In this document: positions 37,968-46,545 of the stretch, piece by piece
Position numbering within the stretch: position 1 is the first letter of the stretch
How the letters are laid out: each line of letters opens with the position of its first letter
Assembly (NCBI GenBank): GCA_041745295.1
Contig: JBGTJE010000080.1
Span: 57,015 to 121,014, forward strand
Length of the DNA: 64,000 nt
Source: JANMEB01 sp041745295
GTDB lineage: Bacteria; Planctomycetota; Planctomycetia; Pirellulales; Pirellulaceae
Direction: 5' to 3'
Position numbers and translations under genes: made by a program
Notes under the pieces: model-generated
Seen by the model: the letters and a program-made list of their open reading frames with translations, nothing else
Told to the model about the DNA's origin: nothing
The model's database searches: none

Positions 37968-38990
37968 CTAGTTCTGAGCAGCCCTTCGTTTGCGAAGGTG
38001 GTCCAGCAAGACAACTTCCTCGCGCGACATTTTCTCGACAGCTTCTTTTTCAATGTCGTCGGCATTTAGATTTGTCTTGCATTCATCGTAGAGCACTTCC
38101 AATGCCATTTGTTGTATCAATTCATTGTCGTTCGATGCTTGAAACGATTCCTTGTATTCTCGGACCTTCGATTTAAGTTCCGCCATGGTATCCGAACTGG
38201 CGGGTCCCTTGTCCAATTCCGAAAGCAATGGAAAAGTTTGCGTTAAGCCGTCTCGCTCAAACTCAAATGCCGGTCGAATATCGAAAAACTGCGGAGGAAG
38301 TTCGGCAAGTGCCCAATACAAGTTGGGTGCCCCGTCCGTCTCCATCATTTCGCGCAAGACATCGCAAGTGATACGACTAATGCGCAAGCCGTTTACGATA
38401 TGCGTGTTTGTCGGTCCTCGTGCCAAGTGCTTCGCCAAGCAAAAATTCGTTCGGAGAATTCGAATCGCCTCGAAATGATTGTTATTCGGTATCTCCAATC
38501 GACCATGGAGGCAAATAACCTCGCACAATTGCCGGAACTTGTCGGTTTCAAACGCATTCAAATCGATGCCATCCGTTCTGCCGGCAAGATCCCAATCGCA
38601 ATTTTGTCGACGCGAAGCGAGCTCGAGATCCTTTAATGCAACTTTATACGGCACTAGAAACGCACGAATTTCATCGTCGGGTAATTCGCCAATAGGAGTT
38701 TCCCCCAGCCAACGTCCGACTTTGTAGTACCAAAATCCTTTTTCCTTATCTTCGACGTGCGCAAATCCATCCTCTTCTGATACGTCAAAAAGTTGAGTCA
38801 AAGCGCGGTAGTAAAGTGTGGCCGCGTTGCCCGGTACGATATCGGAGCTATCGGGTAGAAAACGGTATTCTAAAGACGGTGTCGGCGCCACGGCCGGCAC
38901 TATTTGGATCCGAATCGGTTCTTGCGCAACCGACAAATGAACACCAAATCCGATTAACACGAGAGCCGCTAGTGGAGTTCGAAAATGCAT
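37968..38990 (-). CDS. Secreted protein of unknown function, possibly truncated
   Basis: 340 residues from ATG 38990 (MHFRTPLAALVLIGFGVHLS then VAQE), with GAGGAC upstream; a GTG at 39023 overlaps the preceding gene's stop. The signal peptide indicates export. Residues 40-270 include NAATLYYRAL, GAPNLYWALAELP and HIVNGLRIS, recognised from planctomycete hypothetical proteins. It ends in a charged helix (MSREEVVLLDHLRKRRAAQN). The C-terminal motifs usual for this group are missing and appear instead in 37528-37845. Confidence 0.65.
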   Translation of the reverse strand: MHFRTPLAALVLIGFGVHLSVAQEPIRIQIVPAVAPTPSLEYRFLPDSSDIVPGNAATLYYRALTQLFDVSEEDGFAHVEDKEKGFWYYKVGRWLGETPIGELPDDEIRAFLVPYKVALKDLELASRRQNCDWDLAGRTDGIDLNAFETDKFRQLCEVICLHGRLEIPNNNHFEAIRILRTNFCLAKHLARGPTNTHIVNGLRISRITCDVLREMMETDGAPNLYWALAELPPQFFDIRPAFEFERDGLTQTFPLLSELDKGPASSDTMAELKSKVREYKESFQASNDNELIQQMALEVLYDECKTNLNADDIEKEAVEKMSREEVVLLDHLRKRRAAQN

Positions 38991-39022
38991 TTTGAAGTCC
39001 TCAGCGGACAGAGGGATTACCA

Positions 39023-39439
39023 CTAAATGGATTTGTATGCAGGTGGGAATACGCCTTCCGCAATGAGCGAATGCCGATGGGCGACTCGATGCCTCAGATT
39101 GATTTCGAGTACCTCAATGGTAGCTCGGCCGATCGGCGAAAGACCGGTCAAAATGGGACCTTGCCAAGCGAAATGGTCATCCCACATATCTTGTCGCGGA
39201 TGGTACAGCCGCGTCATCGCACCGGTTTGCGGGTCGATTCCGGAGATGTTCGGGCCCTTGTGATTATTGCAATGAAAACAAGCCAGCGCGAGATTTTCTA
39301 ATACCGTTTGACCGCGATGTTTTTCGGCAATCACGTGGTCAATTTCGTGGCAGGCATCGGTGAACTCTTGCGGCATTTGGCAATATTCACATCGAGATTC
39401 CGCGCGTTGCCCAATCTGTTCGCGGAGATGCCGATCCAT
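39023..39439 (-). CDS. HNH endonuclease
   Basis: 138 residues. Zinc-bound HNH fold: CEYC near residue 18, then EIDHVIAEKHRGQTVLENLALACFHC, giving the DH pair, the central Asn and the second CxxC, and NNHKGPNISGIDPQTG. The C-terminal half (LSPIGRATIEVLEINLRHRVAHR) is typical of the stand-alone HNH proteins of planctomycetes and cyanobacteria. It begins 3 nt after the stop of the 93-residue upstream partner, so the two are translationally coupled. Target DNA unknown. Confidence 0.9.
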   Translation of the reverse strand: MDRHLREQIGQRAESRCEYCQMPQEFTDACHEIDHVIAEKHRGQTVLENLALACFHCNNHKGPNISGIDPQTGAMTRLYHPRQDMWDDHFAWQGPILTGLSPIGRATIEVLEINLRHRVAHRHSLIAEGVFPPAYKSI

Positions 39440-39442
39440 CGA

Positions 39443-39724
39443 TTATTCGCTTGTCTGGCGTCGTAGTGAACAGCGGGCTTTGGACTTTACCAATCCCAAA
39501 AAGCTGCTCACGCGCTCGTAGCCCTCAATTTCGGATTGTTCTGCCATCGAAAGCGCGCCCTGCCGGGCCTTGGCCGCCAATTCGCTCATCCGGCTTTGGT
39601 CCGATTCGGGGAAGCCCCATTTGAGGATCTCGGCGGCAACCGCGTTTGGCATTGTCGGTCGATCGGGCGCAATCACGCGCGCGAGAATGATTGATTCAGC
39701 GGATTCGTTGATCGATGTGCTCAT
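39443..39724 (-). CDS. Small partner protein of the HNH nuclease
   Basis: 93 residues from ATG 39724 (MSTSINESAESIILARVIAP); a longer frame to 39766 is less likely because TATAAT lies only 6 nt before 39724, suggesting a nearly leaderless mRNA. Wholly helical in appearance, ending in FLGLVKSKARCSLRR. I recognise this type of protein only as the usual upstream companion of stand-alone HNH nucleases. It could be an inhibitor (antitoxin-like) or a targeting subunit; nothing in the sequence decides. Confidence 0.7.
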   Translation of the reverse strand: MSTSINESAESIILARVIAPDRPTMPNAVAAEILKWGFPESDQSRMSELAAKARQGALSMAEQSEIEGYERVSSFLGLVKSKARCSLRRQTSE

Positions 39725-39837
39725 GGTTGAATTATAACCTGATTCAGAGTTTATGGCGGTCAGCAACAGTGCTTTTTGCGGCGTTCAATAAACGGCGCGA
39801 GTCCCAAACGGGTTGTTTGGCGACAACGCGACCATTT

Positions 39838-41025
39838 TTAATGCGTCAAACTCGGACCCGGCGCACCAGACAACACGGGTTTTTGCACGAAATAAAACAC
39901 GACGCCGATCCCGGCGATAATTAACAAAATGACGCGGTACCCGAGTGCAACAATAAATCCGTGTTCAGTCGGGGCGTCGACTTGGGAAAAAGCTTTGTAC
40001 ATCAGGTCCAGGCTGATCTCCATCCCGCCCAGTCCACCCGGCAAAGGAGCCGCGTTGGCCACCATGACCACCGGCGAAATGACCAGATGTTGCATCAACG
40101 TCGGGTGCGTGTCGGAAATGCCGTGAGCGATTGAATAGATTGAAATTGCCAATAAGGCGTTCACCGACATGCTATTGAGGAACGCGCAAAACATTTGCGG
40201 CTTGATCCGGCGATACACCAAAATCACGCGCAACAAGCGTTCGATCGTCGGTCCAATCTTGGGAAGCGAGGTGATCGCACGAAACAGCGGCCAACGATCG
40301 AAACCCGGCAAAACCAACAGCAACACGAGTCCAACGACTCCCGCGATCGAGACGACCGTGGCGAAGATGCAGACTGCTTGGACGGCTTCCAGTGTTTTCG
40401 GATGTCGAGCTTGGATCGCGGAAAAATCACTCAGCCAGTAGGCACTGGCGCCGAAAATGAACATCGTCAAAAGCCCGATCGCACGGTCGACGACAACCGA
40501 CGCGACCGCTTCGGGCATCCGCTGCGGAACTTGACGCGCGGCTGCAAACGCCCGCATCGCATCCCCGCCAAAGACGCCGATCGACAAGAAATTGAAAAGC
40601 TGCGAGATGAAACCGAGTCGGATTGCGTCTCGTAGACGAAACGGGATGTCGAGCGCTCGGACGAGCGCCCACCAACGATAGAAAGACACGAGAGTCGCAG
40701 CCAAACAGGCCGTCAAACCGATCAGCCACCACTCCCAACGCTTGGTTGCCGAAGCCAATTGTTGAAACTGATCTTGCTGCCACGCGTTGTGGAATAGATA
40801 CGCCAAAATGCCGAACGACACAGCAAATTTGGCGATTGTAATCAGCGACCGTTTCAAATTTCCGGCATCCCTGCAAAGACTTCGTCGCGGCGAAATTCGT
40901 CCGACGATTCTAGCGACTGCCTTATGAATTGTCCTATGCGGAATTATTTGCGCGATCTTCGGCCCAAAGGGTCGGAATTCGACAGCCCTAGGGCGCAGCG
41001 GTGGTGTTGCGTTTTTCCCAGGCAA
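39838..41025 (-). CDS. Integral membrane protein, LPG synthase/flippase-like (UPF0104/AglD)
   Basis: 395 residues from ATG 41025. The first 56 residues are Pro/Arg-rich and look non-coding; a TTG at 40857 (LKRSLITIAKF, with GGA boxes upstream) may be the true start. About eight membrane helices follow, with the family hallmarks FNFLSIGVFGGDAMRAF and APLPGGLGGMEI. Relatives form the membrane part of lysyl-phosphatidylglycerol synthase or move polyprenyl-linked lipids; there is no aminoacyl-transferase domain here. Confidence 0.82.
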   Translation of the reverse strand: MPGKNATPPLRPRAVEFRPFGPKIAQIIPHRTIHKAVARIVGRISPRRSLCRDAGNLKRSLITIAKFAVSFGILAYLFHNAWQQDQFQQLASATKRWEWWLIGLTACLAATLVSFYRWWALVRALDIPFRLRDAIRLGFISQLFNFLSIGVFGGDAMRAFAAARQVPQRMPEAVASVVVDRAIGLLTMFIFGASAYWLSDFSAIQARHPKTLEAVQAVCIFATVVSIAGVVGLVLLLVLPGFDRWPLFRAITSLPKIGPTIERLLRVILVYRRIKPQMFCAFLNSMSVNALLAISIYSIAHGISDTHPTLMQHLVISPVVMVANAAPLPGGLGGMEISLDLMYKAFSQVDAPTEHGFIVALGYRVILLIIAGIGVVFYFVQKPVLSGAPGPSLTH

Positions 41026-41084
41026 CGCGCTATTTCGTCGCCAATTGAAGCCTGACGCGCAAGCGAAGGAGCAGCATCATTGAC

Positions 41085-41903
41085 CTAAATTTGGACTTCA
41101 ATTGCAGGTGATTTGCTCTCACCCAGCGGCGGTTTGATCGCCAAGGTTGCGACGTACGGATCAATGTACTTTGAAAGAATCTGATCCGACGTCTCCTCGC
41201 GACGATCTTCGTAGAAGCCGGCCAACACGAACCCGACTTCCAATTGGCCACCAATTTGATCAGCCAGTGTGTGGCCGAAACAGAGCGGCTCATCGGCATC
41301 GATATAGTATTTCCGCTGTTCAGGGGTCAAACTCTCCAGATCCGAATAAGGAATCTTGTATCGGACGACCAGATTGCCGCGGTCCATTTCGCGATCATCG
41401 AAGAGAAACAACAGTGGATTCGTAAACCCTGCCAGCAGTCGGCCACCAGGTTTCAGCACCCGAAAGCACTCGCGCCACACCGGATTGACGTCCTGGACAA
41501 ATGCATTCGAGCAAGGGTGAAAGATCAAATCGAATTGCGCATCGCCAAGCGCTGCCAAACGGGCCATGTCGCCCAGCATTGTTTGGATCGATAAGCCCTC
41601 GCGCAGGGCGACTTTGCGGTCTCGATCCAATTGCGCAGGCGAGTTGTCGTACGAAGTAACATCGGCGCCTGCGGCCGCTAAAATCGGGACTTGCTGCCCC
41701 CCGCCGCTCGCCAAACACAACACCCGTTTCGCACGAAGCTCGCCGAACCAATTTATCGGAACCAACTTGGTTGGAGTTAAAACAATTGCAATAGGACCTT
41801 GCCTCGCTTGCGCAATGTCGTCGGGCGAAACCGGTACCGTCCAGCGGTTGCCGCGGGCGACTTGGCGATCCCAGGCCTGTCGGTTGTAACTTAGATAATC
41901 CAT
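41085..41903 (-). CDS. Class I SAM-dependent methyltransferase
   Basis: 272 residues. Rossmann-like methyltransferase: motif I VLCLASGGGQQVPILAAAGA, motif II around VTSYDNSPAQLDRDRKVA, the acidic loop LGDMARL and motif IV FDLIFHPCSNAFVQD, then RVLKPGGRLLAGFTNP. The extended C-terminus (about 100 residues) is of unknown role. Lies 23 nt before the FIST gene's stop on the same strand. The substrate cannot be inferred. Confidence 0.88.
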   Translation of the reverse strand: MDYLSYNRQAWDRQVARGNRWTVPVSPDDIAQARQGPIAIVLTPTKLVPINWFGELRAKRVLCLASGGGQQVPILAAAGADVTSYDNSPAQLDRDRKVALREGLSIQTMLGDMARLAALGDAQFDLIFHPCSNAFVQDVNPVWRECFRVLKPGGRLLAGFTNPLLFLFDDREMDRGNLVVRYKIPYSDLESLTPEQRKYYIDADEPLCFGHTLADQIGGQLEVGFVLAGFYEDRREETSDQILSKYIDPYVATLAIKPPLGESKSPAIEVQI

Positions 41904-41926
41904 GGAAACTTAACCACATGAGTCGA

Positions 41927-43105
41927 CTACCAAAACAACACCAAACTCGCCGTATATCCGTGCACGAAATTTTGCCGTGCCACGGGGCCCAATTCCCCGG
42001 CCGCGAAAAATCCAGCCAGCGGTAGCGGTCCCAGCGTTTGCTGAATCAATGATGCATCGTGATCGGCGTGCGGAAAGAGATTCGTGCCGCGCCCGTTGCA
42101 GGTAAACAACAAACCGCCAATCTTGGCGTCGGCCGGAATCTCGGTTCGCGCGTTGCGCAGCCACTGTTGCAAGTCGGCGTCCGCCGAGGCATGGTCGCGG
42201 ATATGGAACTGGATGGTTTGACCCTGACGAATGAAGTCGCCGACACAAACCGATTGCCGGTCCGGATCGGCCGACATGACGTTGCGTATCAAAAAGTCGC
42301 CGAATTGTCGTCGGTCTTGGTACTCGCTGATCACGCGCCCAATATGTAAGCCTTCGCGGACGAGTCGTTGCTCGCGCGTCGGGAGAGTCGCGTACAATTT
42401 TTGCAAAAACTCGAGCGCCGGCTCGCCGCGGATTTGCAAGATCTCGTTGGCTTCCGCTTTGGTGACTACGGCTGGCTCGCCAATCGGTCGACAGCCTTGG
42501 GAAACAACTGTGTACGAGTGAACATTGCCCGAGATCAAAACGGACACCGCGCCGTCTTCGACCATCCGATCGCCGACAATGAGTCGGTTGCTTCCCAGAG
42601 CACAGCTTGCCATCCCGCCAGCCACCGGTAAACCAGGATGGTCATCGTTCAGATTTGCCAATAATACATCCCCAGGAAACGTAAGCGGCTCGCCCAAACA
42701 GATCAGCGTCGAATGCTCCGGCCAATCCGTTTCCAATTCGGCCGGCCAGCCGGTGAAAGCACCACCGTCGGAAGCGCGGAGATATTGCAAGTGCATCGTT
42801 TGGATAACGCAGCCGGGCAACGATGCCGCCCACAGACTGATTGCCGGTTCGCTTTCATATTCGCGATCGCCGCCGATGATTGATTCGGCGGAACAGCCGA
42901 TGACGTTCCGTGTTCCAAAACGAGCGGCGAATATTCCCGGGTTGTTTTCCAGGGCCTCGATGAAAGGCGCGGAGAAAAAAGCGACCGCCAAGTCAACCGA
43001 GGGTAGCTCTCGGTCGACTTGATCCAATACGTCATTGATTGCTTGATCGATATCCGTATTGACGCAAGTCGCCGCAGCGAATTTTCCAGTCAGGACTGTC
43101 ATCAA
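41927..43105 (-). CDS. FIST N- and C-domain protein
   Basis: 392 residues. A FIST_N segment (residues 20-200: VDLAVAFFSAPFIEAL, IGCSAESIIGG, PVAGGMASC) is followed by FIST_C (residues 215-365: SQGCRPIGEPAVVTKAEANE, ending GGLLFTCNGRGTNLF and PLAGFFAAGELGPV). FIST domains are proposed sensors of small ligands such as amino acids; no kinase or cyclase is fused here. Upstream of the methyltransferase and downstream of the ArsS-like gene on one strand. Confidence 0.9.
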   Translation of the reverse strand: MMTVLTGKFAAATCVNTDIDQAINDVLDQVDRELPSVDLAVAFFSAPFIEALENNPGIFAARFGTRNVIGCSAESIIGGDREYESEPAISLWAASLPGCVIQTMHLQYLRASDGGAFTGWPAELETDWPEHSTLICLGEPLTFPGDVLLANLNDDHPGLPVAGGMASCALGSNRLIVGDRMVEDGAVSVLISGNVHSYTVVSQGCRPIGEPAVVTKAEANEILQIRGEPALEFLQKLYATLPTREQRLVREGLHIGRVISEYQDRRQFGDFLIRNVMSADPDRQSVCVGDFIRQGQTIQFHIRDHASADADLQQWLRNARTEIPADAKIGGLLFTCNGRGTNLFPHADHDASLIQQTLGPLPLAGFFAAGELGPVARQNFVHGYTASLVLFW

Positions 43106-43166
43106 ACGGTTCCCCAGAAACGAAAAGTTCCTTGACTAACTGGCGTGCATCCGATGCATTGGCCGG

Positions 43167-44228
43167 TTAGGGTTCAATCGCCCCTTGGCATCCCGAACCG
43201 CATCCCGCCGTGCAACCAAAGCAATGAGGGCCTGTGACAATTCGCCGCGTAGACAATCGCCCGAAGTTGAAATCGCGAATATGTCGCTGCCGCGGCTCGC
43301 CGATTTTCAAGTCCAACATCTGGTTGAAGTCGCAATCGTACAAAAACCCCAGCCAATCCACCGAGAGCGTGTGCCGACACATCAGGCCCCCGATCGTCGC
43401 AGGATTGAAAGAATCGACGAGCCGTTGCATGTAGCGCTCGTAATTCCCCGTCTGCAAAAGGTCGTCCAAAAAGCGACTGATCGGCATGTTGGTGATTGTG
43501 AAAAGGCGATTAAATCGTATCCCGTATCGGGCTAGCAGTTCGCGACGATAAGCGGCCTCAAGCTCGGCTTGATTGGGCGGCAATACTGGCCCGACCGGGT
43601 TGTAAACCAGCGTCAGCGTCAAAGAACTCTCGGCAGAACCGTACCCTAGGCCGTTGAGTCGGGCAATGGCTTCGATCGATTGGGCAAATACTCCCTCGCC
43701 ACGTTGTGCGTCGCAGTTTTCCTCCAGGTAACAAGGCAACGAAGCGACTATTTCGACTTGCTGCTCGGCCAAAAACTCGGGCAAGTCTCTAAATCCTGCG
43801 GCCAGCAAGATCGTCAAGTTGCAGCGGTCGATGACGTTGCGACCCAAGCGCCTCGCCTCGGCAACCATCCAGCGAAAATGCGGATTGAGTTCCGGCGCGC
43901 CACCAGTAAGGTCGAGCGTTCCTATTTCGCTTTGAGCTAGAACGCGCAAACAGTCTTCGGCAATCTCACGCGACATGATTTCACGCCGATCGGGTCCGGC
44001 ATCGACGTGGCAATGCCGGCAAGTCTGGTTGCAGAGCTTTCCCAAGTTGACTTGCAGAACATCGATCCGATTCGCGCGCAGTTCGCCCAGTGGCGCTTGC
44101 ACCATCGAATCAAAGGTAGGCACTATCCCGCCATCTTCGCGCGTCGCTTTGCGCAAAACTCGGCGTTGCGTGGCCGGGTCGGAAAGTTGGTTTCCGGAGC
44201 GGAGCAGAGTCAGCGGTCGGTGCGGCAT
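43167..44228 (-). CDS. arsS: ArsS-like radical SAM protein (arsenosugar type)
   Basis: 353 residues. Radical SAM cluster site CNQTCRHCH (residues about 67-75), GxP-type loop DLTGGAPELNPHF, and a DUF3641-type C-terminus with FNRLFTITNMPISRFL, CDFNQMLDLKIG and the Cys-rich end HCFGCTAGCGSGCQG. That end is where some relatives carry selenocysteine; here all residues are ordinary TGC Cys codons. The family is linked to arsenosugar synthesis, but no ArsM methyltransferase or other ars gene is visible. Confidence 0.87.
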   Translation of the reverse strand: MPHRPLTLLRSGNQLSDPATQRRVLRKATREDGGIVPTFDSMVQAPLGELRANRIDVLQVNLGKLCNQTCRHCHVDAGPDRREIMSREIAEDCLRVLAQSEIGTLDLTGGAPELNPHFRWMVAEARRLGRNVIDRCNLTILLAAGFRDLPEFLAEQQVEIVASLPCYLEENCDAQRGEGVFAQSIEAIARLNGLGYGSAESSLTLTLVYNPVGPVLPPNQAELEAAYRRELLARYGIRFNRLFTITNMPISRFLDDLLQTGNYERYMQRLVDSFNPATIGGLMCRHTLSVDWLGFLYDCDFNQMLDLKIGEPRQRHIRDFNFGRLSTRRIVTGPHCFGCTAGCGSGCQGAIEP

Positions 44229-44286
44229 GGTTGTCGGTGGATTGCTTGAGCGTGCGAAATTGGTTTTCGAGACTATTCAGCACTAC

Positions 44287-45630
44287 TTAACTCTCTTTGT
44301 TGTAATCCTCGTCAATCAACTCGCCAATCGCCCGCTCGAATTCGTCCAGAAATTCGCCGGCTTGCTTAGCCGCAACCAGCCGTGCATCGAAATTAAGGCA
44401 TATGGTCCACTGCTTCAAGAACTCGGCGACCGCCAACGCGATCGGAACACCTCGGAGCATTGGCGCGACTAATTCGACGCCAAACAGTTTCAAGTTTCCC
44501 ACGAGGATCGAATGATCGTCTTTGGGCAACGGCAGTCGATCGAATGGATTGCCAAGATTGGTCAACAAACTGGTTGCGCGATTGCGCGGATTGCGCGCCA
44601 TTCGCCTCAGTTGGCCTGGAACCAACGACGACAGACGGAGCGCCAGCAACAACGTTCGGTCCAATTGCCATTGCCGAATCACGCGCAACTCGCGCGAAAC
44701 ACTGGCGAGAAGCGCGCCGGTGTCAATCATCTGCCGTGGTTGACGATCGACTTGAACCATCGACACTCGGTTACACGCCGTAAGCCGTCGATCCGCCATC
44801 GTGCGAATTGATAACGGGATCAGCAAGCGAATCCAGTCCCGCTCGTTTTGGTGTGAATGTCGCTTTCGCCAACGGGCGATTGCAACGAAAAGCGCACCCG
44901 CCAAGATATCATTGGGCGTGCCCGCGCATTCCGTTGCCAAAACCTTGATGCGATCGGTTTGGCTGACCGAAAGCCGCCGCGTCAATATATTCGGATAGGT
45001 ACTCGGCGGCTCTATCACGACTTCGTTGCCGCTATGGGAGAGCAAGGGGACTGTCCTGCGAAACAGAAACTTACTCGCACCGAACAAGGCGATCGGTTGA
45101 AATAAAAGTTTGCTGAGAAACTTTCGGTTGAGCAAGTTCAACCGACCGCGCAGGGCCAGCCGTTCGGGACTCAGCTTGGAAAGCGACGGTTTCCCACCGG
45201 TGATCACGCGATGGTATTCCAGCAACCAATCCGAGATGACTTGCAGTCCGCCAACGCCGTCGGTGAGCGTGTGATTGCCGATCAGTGCCACAGAGCATCC
45301 TCCTGGCGCGGCCACAAACCAAAACATTCCGCCTCCGTCCCTGTGAACGTCGGTCGGCTGCATCGGGTGCGCCTCATCGGCGGAGCTCAGTTCGATCCAG
45401 CGAAAGTTCCGAAATGGCTCTTCGTTGTCGACAAACCGCAAGCGTTCTCGATCGACGATCACTTGGAACCCCGGGTGACGACCAAACGCTACTTCGGCGG
45501 CGGCCAGCGCGGCGGCGCGATTGATCTGCCCGTCGAACCGCAAGCGAATCCCCAAACTGTTGGGGAAACTCGGCTGGTCCAGGAAATACATCAATTTTTC
45601 AAACGGGACCAGGTGCGCAGGGTACTTCAT
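44287..45630 (-). CDS. Condensation-fold acyltransferase (WS/DGAT or acetyltransferase-like)
   Basis: 447 residues. Two-lobed CoA-dependent acyltransferase fold. The active-site HHxxxDG motif reads NHTLTDGVGG (residues about 126-135), so the second, catalytic His is kept but the first is Asn. TPNDILAGALFVAIARW (about 235-251) and SLLTNLGNP (about 343-351) match the structural DFGWG-like and NP regions. N-terminal VPFEKLMYFLDQPSFPNS is typical of wax ester synthase/acetyltransferase relatives. Acyl donor and acceptor unknown. Confidence 0.75.
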   Translation of the reverse strand: MKYPAHLVPFEKLMYFLDQPSFPNSLGIRLRFDGQINRAAALAAAEVAFGRHPGFQVIVDRERLRFVDNEEPFRNFRWIELSSADEAHPMQPTDVHRDGGGMFWFVAAPGGCSVALIGNHTLTDGVGGLQVISDWLLEYHRVITGGKPSLSKLSPERLALRGRLNLLNRKFLSKLLFQPIALFGASKFLFRRTVPLLSHSGNEVVIEPPSTYPNILTRRLSVSQTDRIKVLATECAGTPNDILAGALFVAIARWRKRHSHQNERDWIRLLIPLSIRTMADRRLTACNRVSMVQVDRQPRQMIDTGALLASVSRELRVIRQWQLDRTLLLALRLSSLVPGQLRRMARNPRNRATSLLTNLGNPFDRLPLPKDDHSILVGNLKLFGVELVAPMLRGVPIALAVAEFLKQWTICLNFDARLVAAKQAGEFLDEFERAIGELIDEDYNKES

Positions 45631-45651
45631 GAATGCCGAGCGAAATACTCT

Positions 45652-46377
45652 TTATGGGGACTGGCTGGCGGCTGGGGCCGCGGGTGGAGTGTCGAATACT
45701 TGGATCGTGATGTGGCGATACCAGGTTTCGTTTCCGTGATCTTGCAAGCAGATTCGGCCGGAAGGCAAGGTCGCAAACTTTTCCCAATTCTTGAATTTGC
45801 TATTCTGAATTCGCTCCTTCCAGAGATCGCTTCCGATTTCCGCTTCGAGCACCTTGGTTCCGTTCAGCCAATGCTCGATCCGATTTCCCTTGGCGACAAT
45901 CTTTGCCGAATTCCACCAGCAAAGCGGATGGAGGCATTTATTCTCGGGGGCGTATAAGCCGTACAACGACGCCGCCGACGTCAACGGATTTTGTCCGTCG
46001 GCGTGACCCGCGTCGTCCAAGATTTGATACTCGGGCCCGGTGAGATAAGGTGCTTTGTCCCCCATGCCAACGCGGTACATCACTCCACTGTTGGCCCCGG
46101 CTGGAAGTCTCCATTCAAATTGCAACTCGAAGTCGGCAAACTCCTCTTTAGTAATAATGTCGCCGCCGCCGCTGCCGTCGTACAACAATGCCCCATCGAC
46201 GATCGTCCAACCTTTCCCGATTGCTTCGTCGGCATAGCCGCGCCACGCATCGAGCGAGGATCCGTCGAACAGGATTTTGTATTGGCCCGAAACTTCGTGT
46301 TGCGCCACCGCATCCGAATTTGTATTCGTGAGAACCATTCCCAAACCAACCAGGAACAATATGTTTCTGACCGTCAC
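45652..46377 (-). CDS. Secreted DUF1080 protein
   Basis: 241 residues. Signal peptide (MTVRNILFLVGLGMVLTNTN) then a DUF1080 lectin-like beta-sandwich: FDGSSLDAWRGY at the opening, DFELQFEWRLPAGANSGVMY, GPEYQILDDAGH and WYRHITIQ at the end. Such proteins bind or hydrolyse glycans (3-keto-disaccharide hydrolases) and are very abundant in planctomycetes. It shares a divergent 168-nt upstream region with the esterase gene. Confidence 0.92.
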   Translation of the reverse strand: MTVRNILFLVGLGMVLTNTNSDAVAQHEVSGQYKILFDGSSLDAWRGYADEAIGKGWTIVDGALLYDGSGGGDIITKEEFADFELQFEWRLPAGANSGVMYRVGMGDKAPYLTGPEYQILDDAGHADGQNPLTSAASLYGLYAPENKCLHPLCWWNSAKIVAKGNRIEHWLNGTKVLEAEIGSDLWKERIQNSKFKNWEKFATLPSGRICLQDHGNETWYRHITIQVFDTPPAAPAASQSP

Positions 46378-46545
46378 AGAGCGACTCCCGACTAAGATAA
46401 CGTGTTGAGCTAACGCTGTGCGCGAACTGGCCCGCGCAGGGCGTTCGCCTCATCTTATCTTCAGGCTTGCGAATCGAGTATGATGTTCGCTCTGAATTTC
46501 GTCGCCTTGCTATGGATAAACTCCTCAAAATAGCCGGATAATGCC

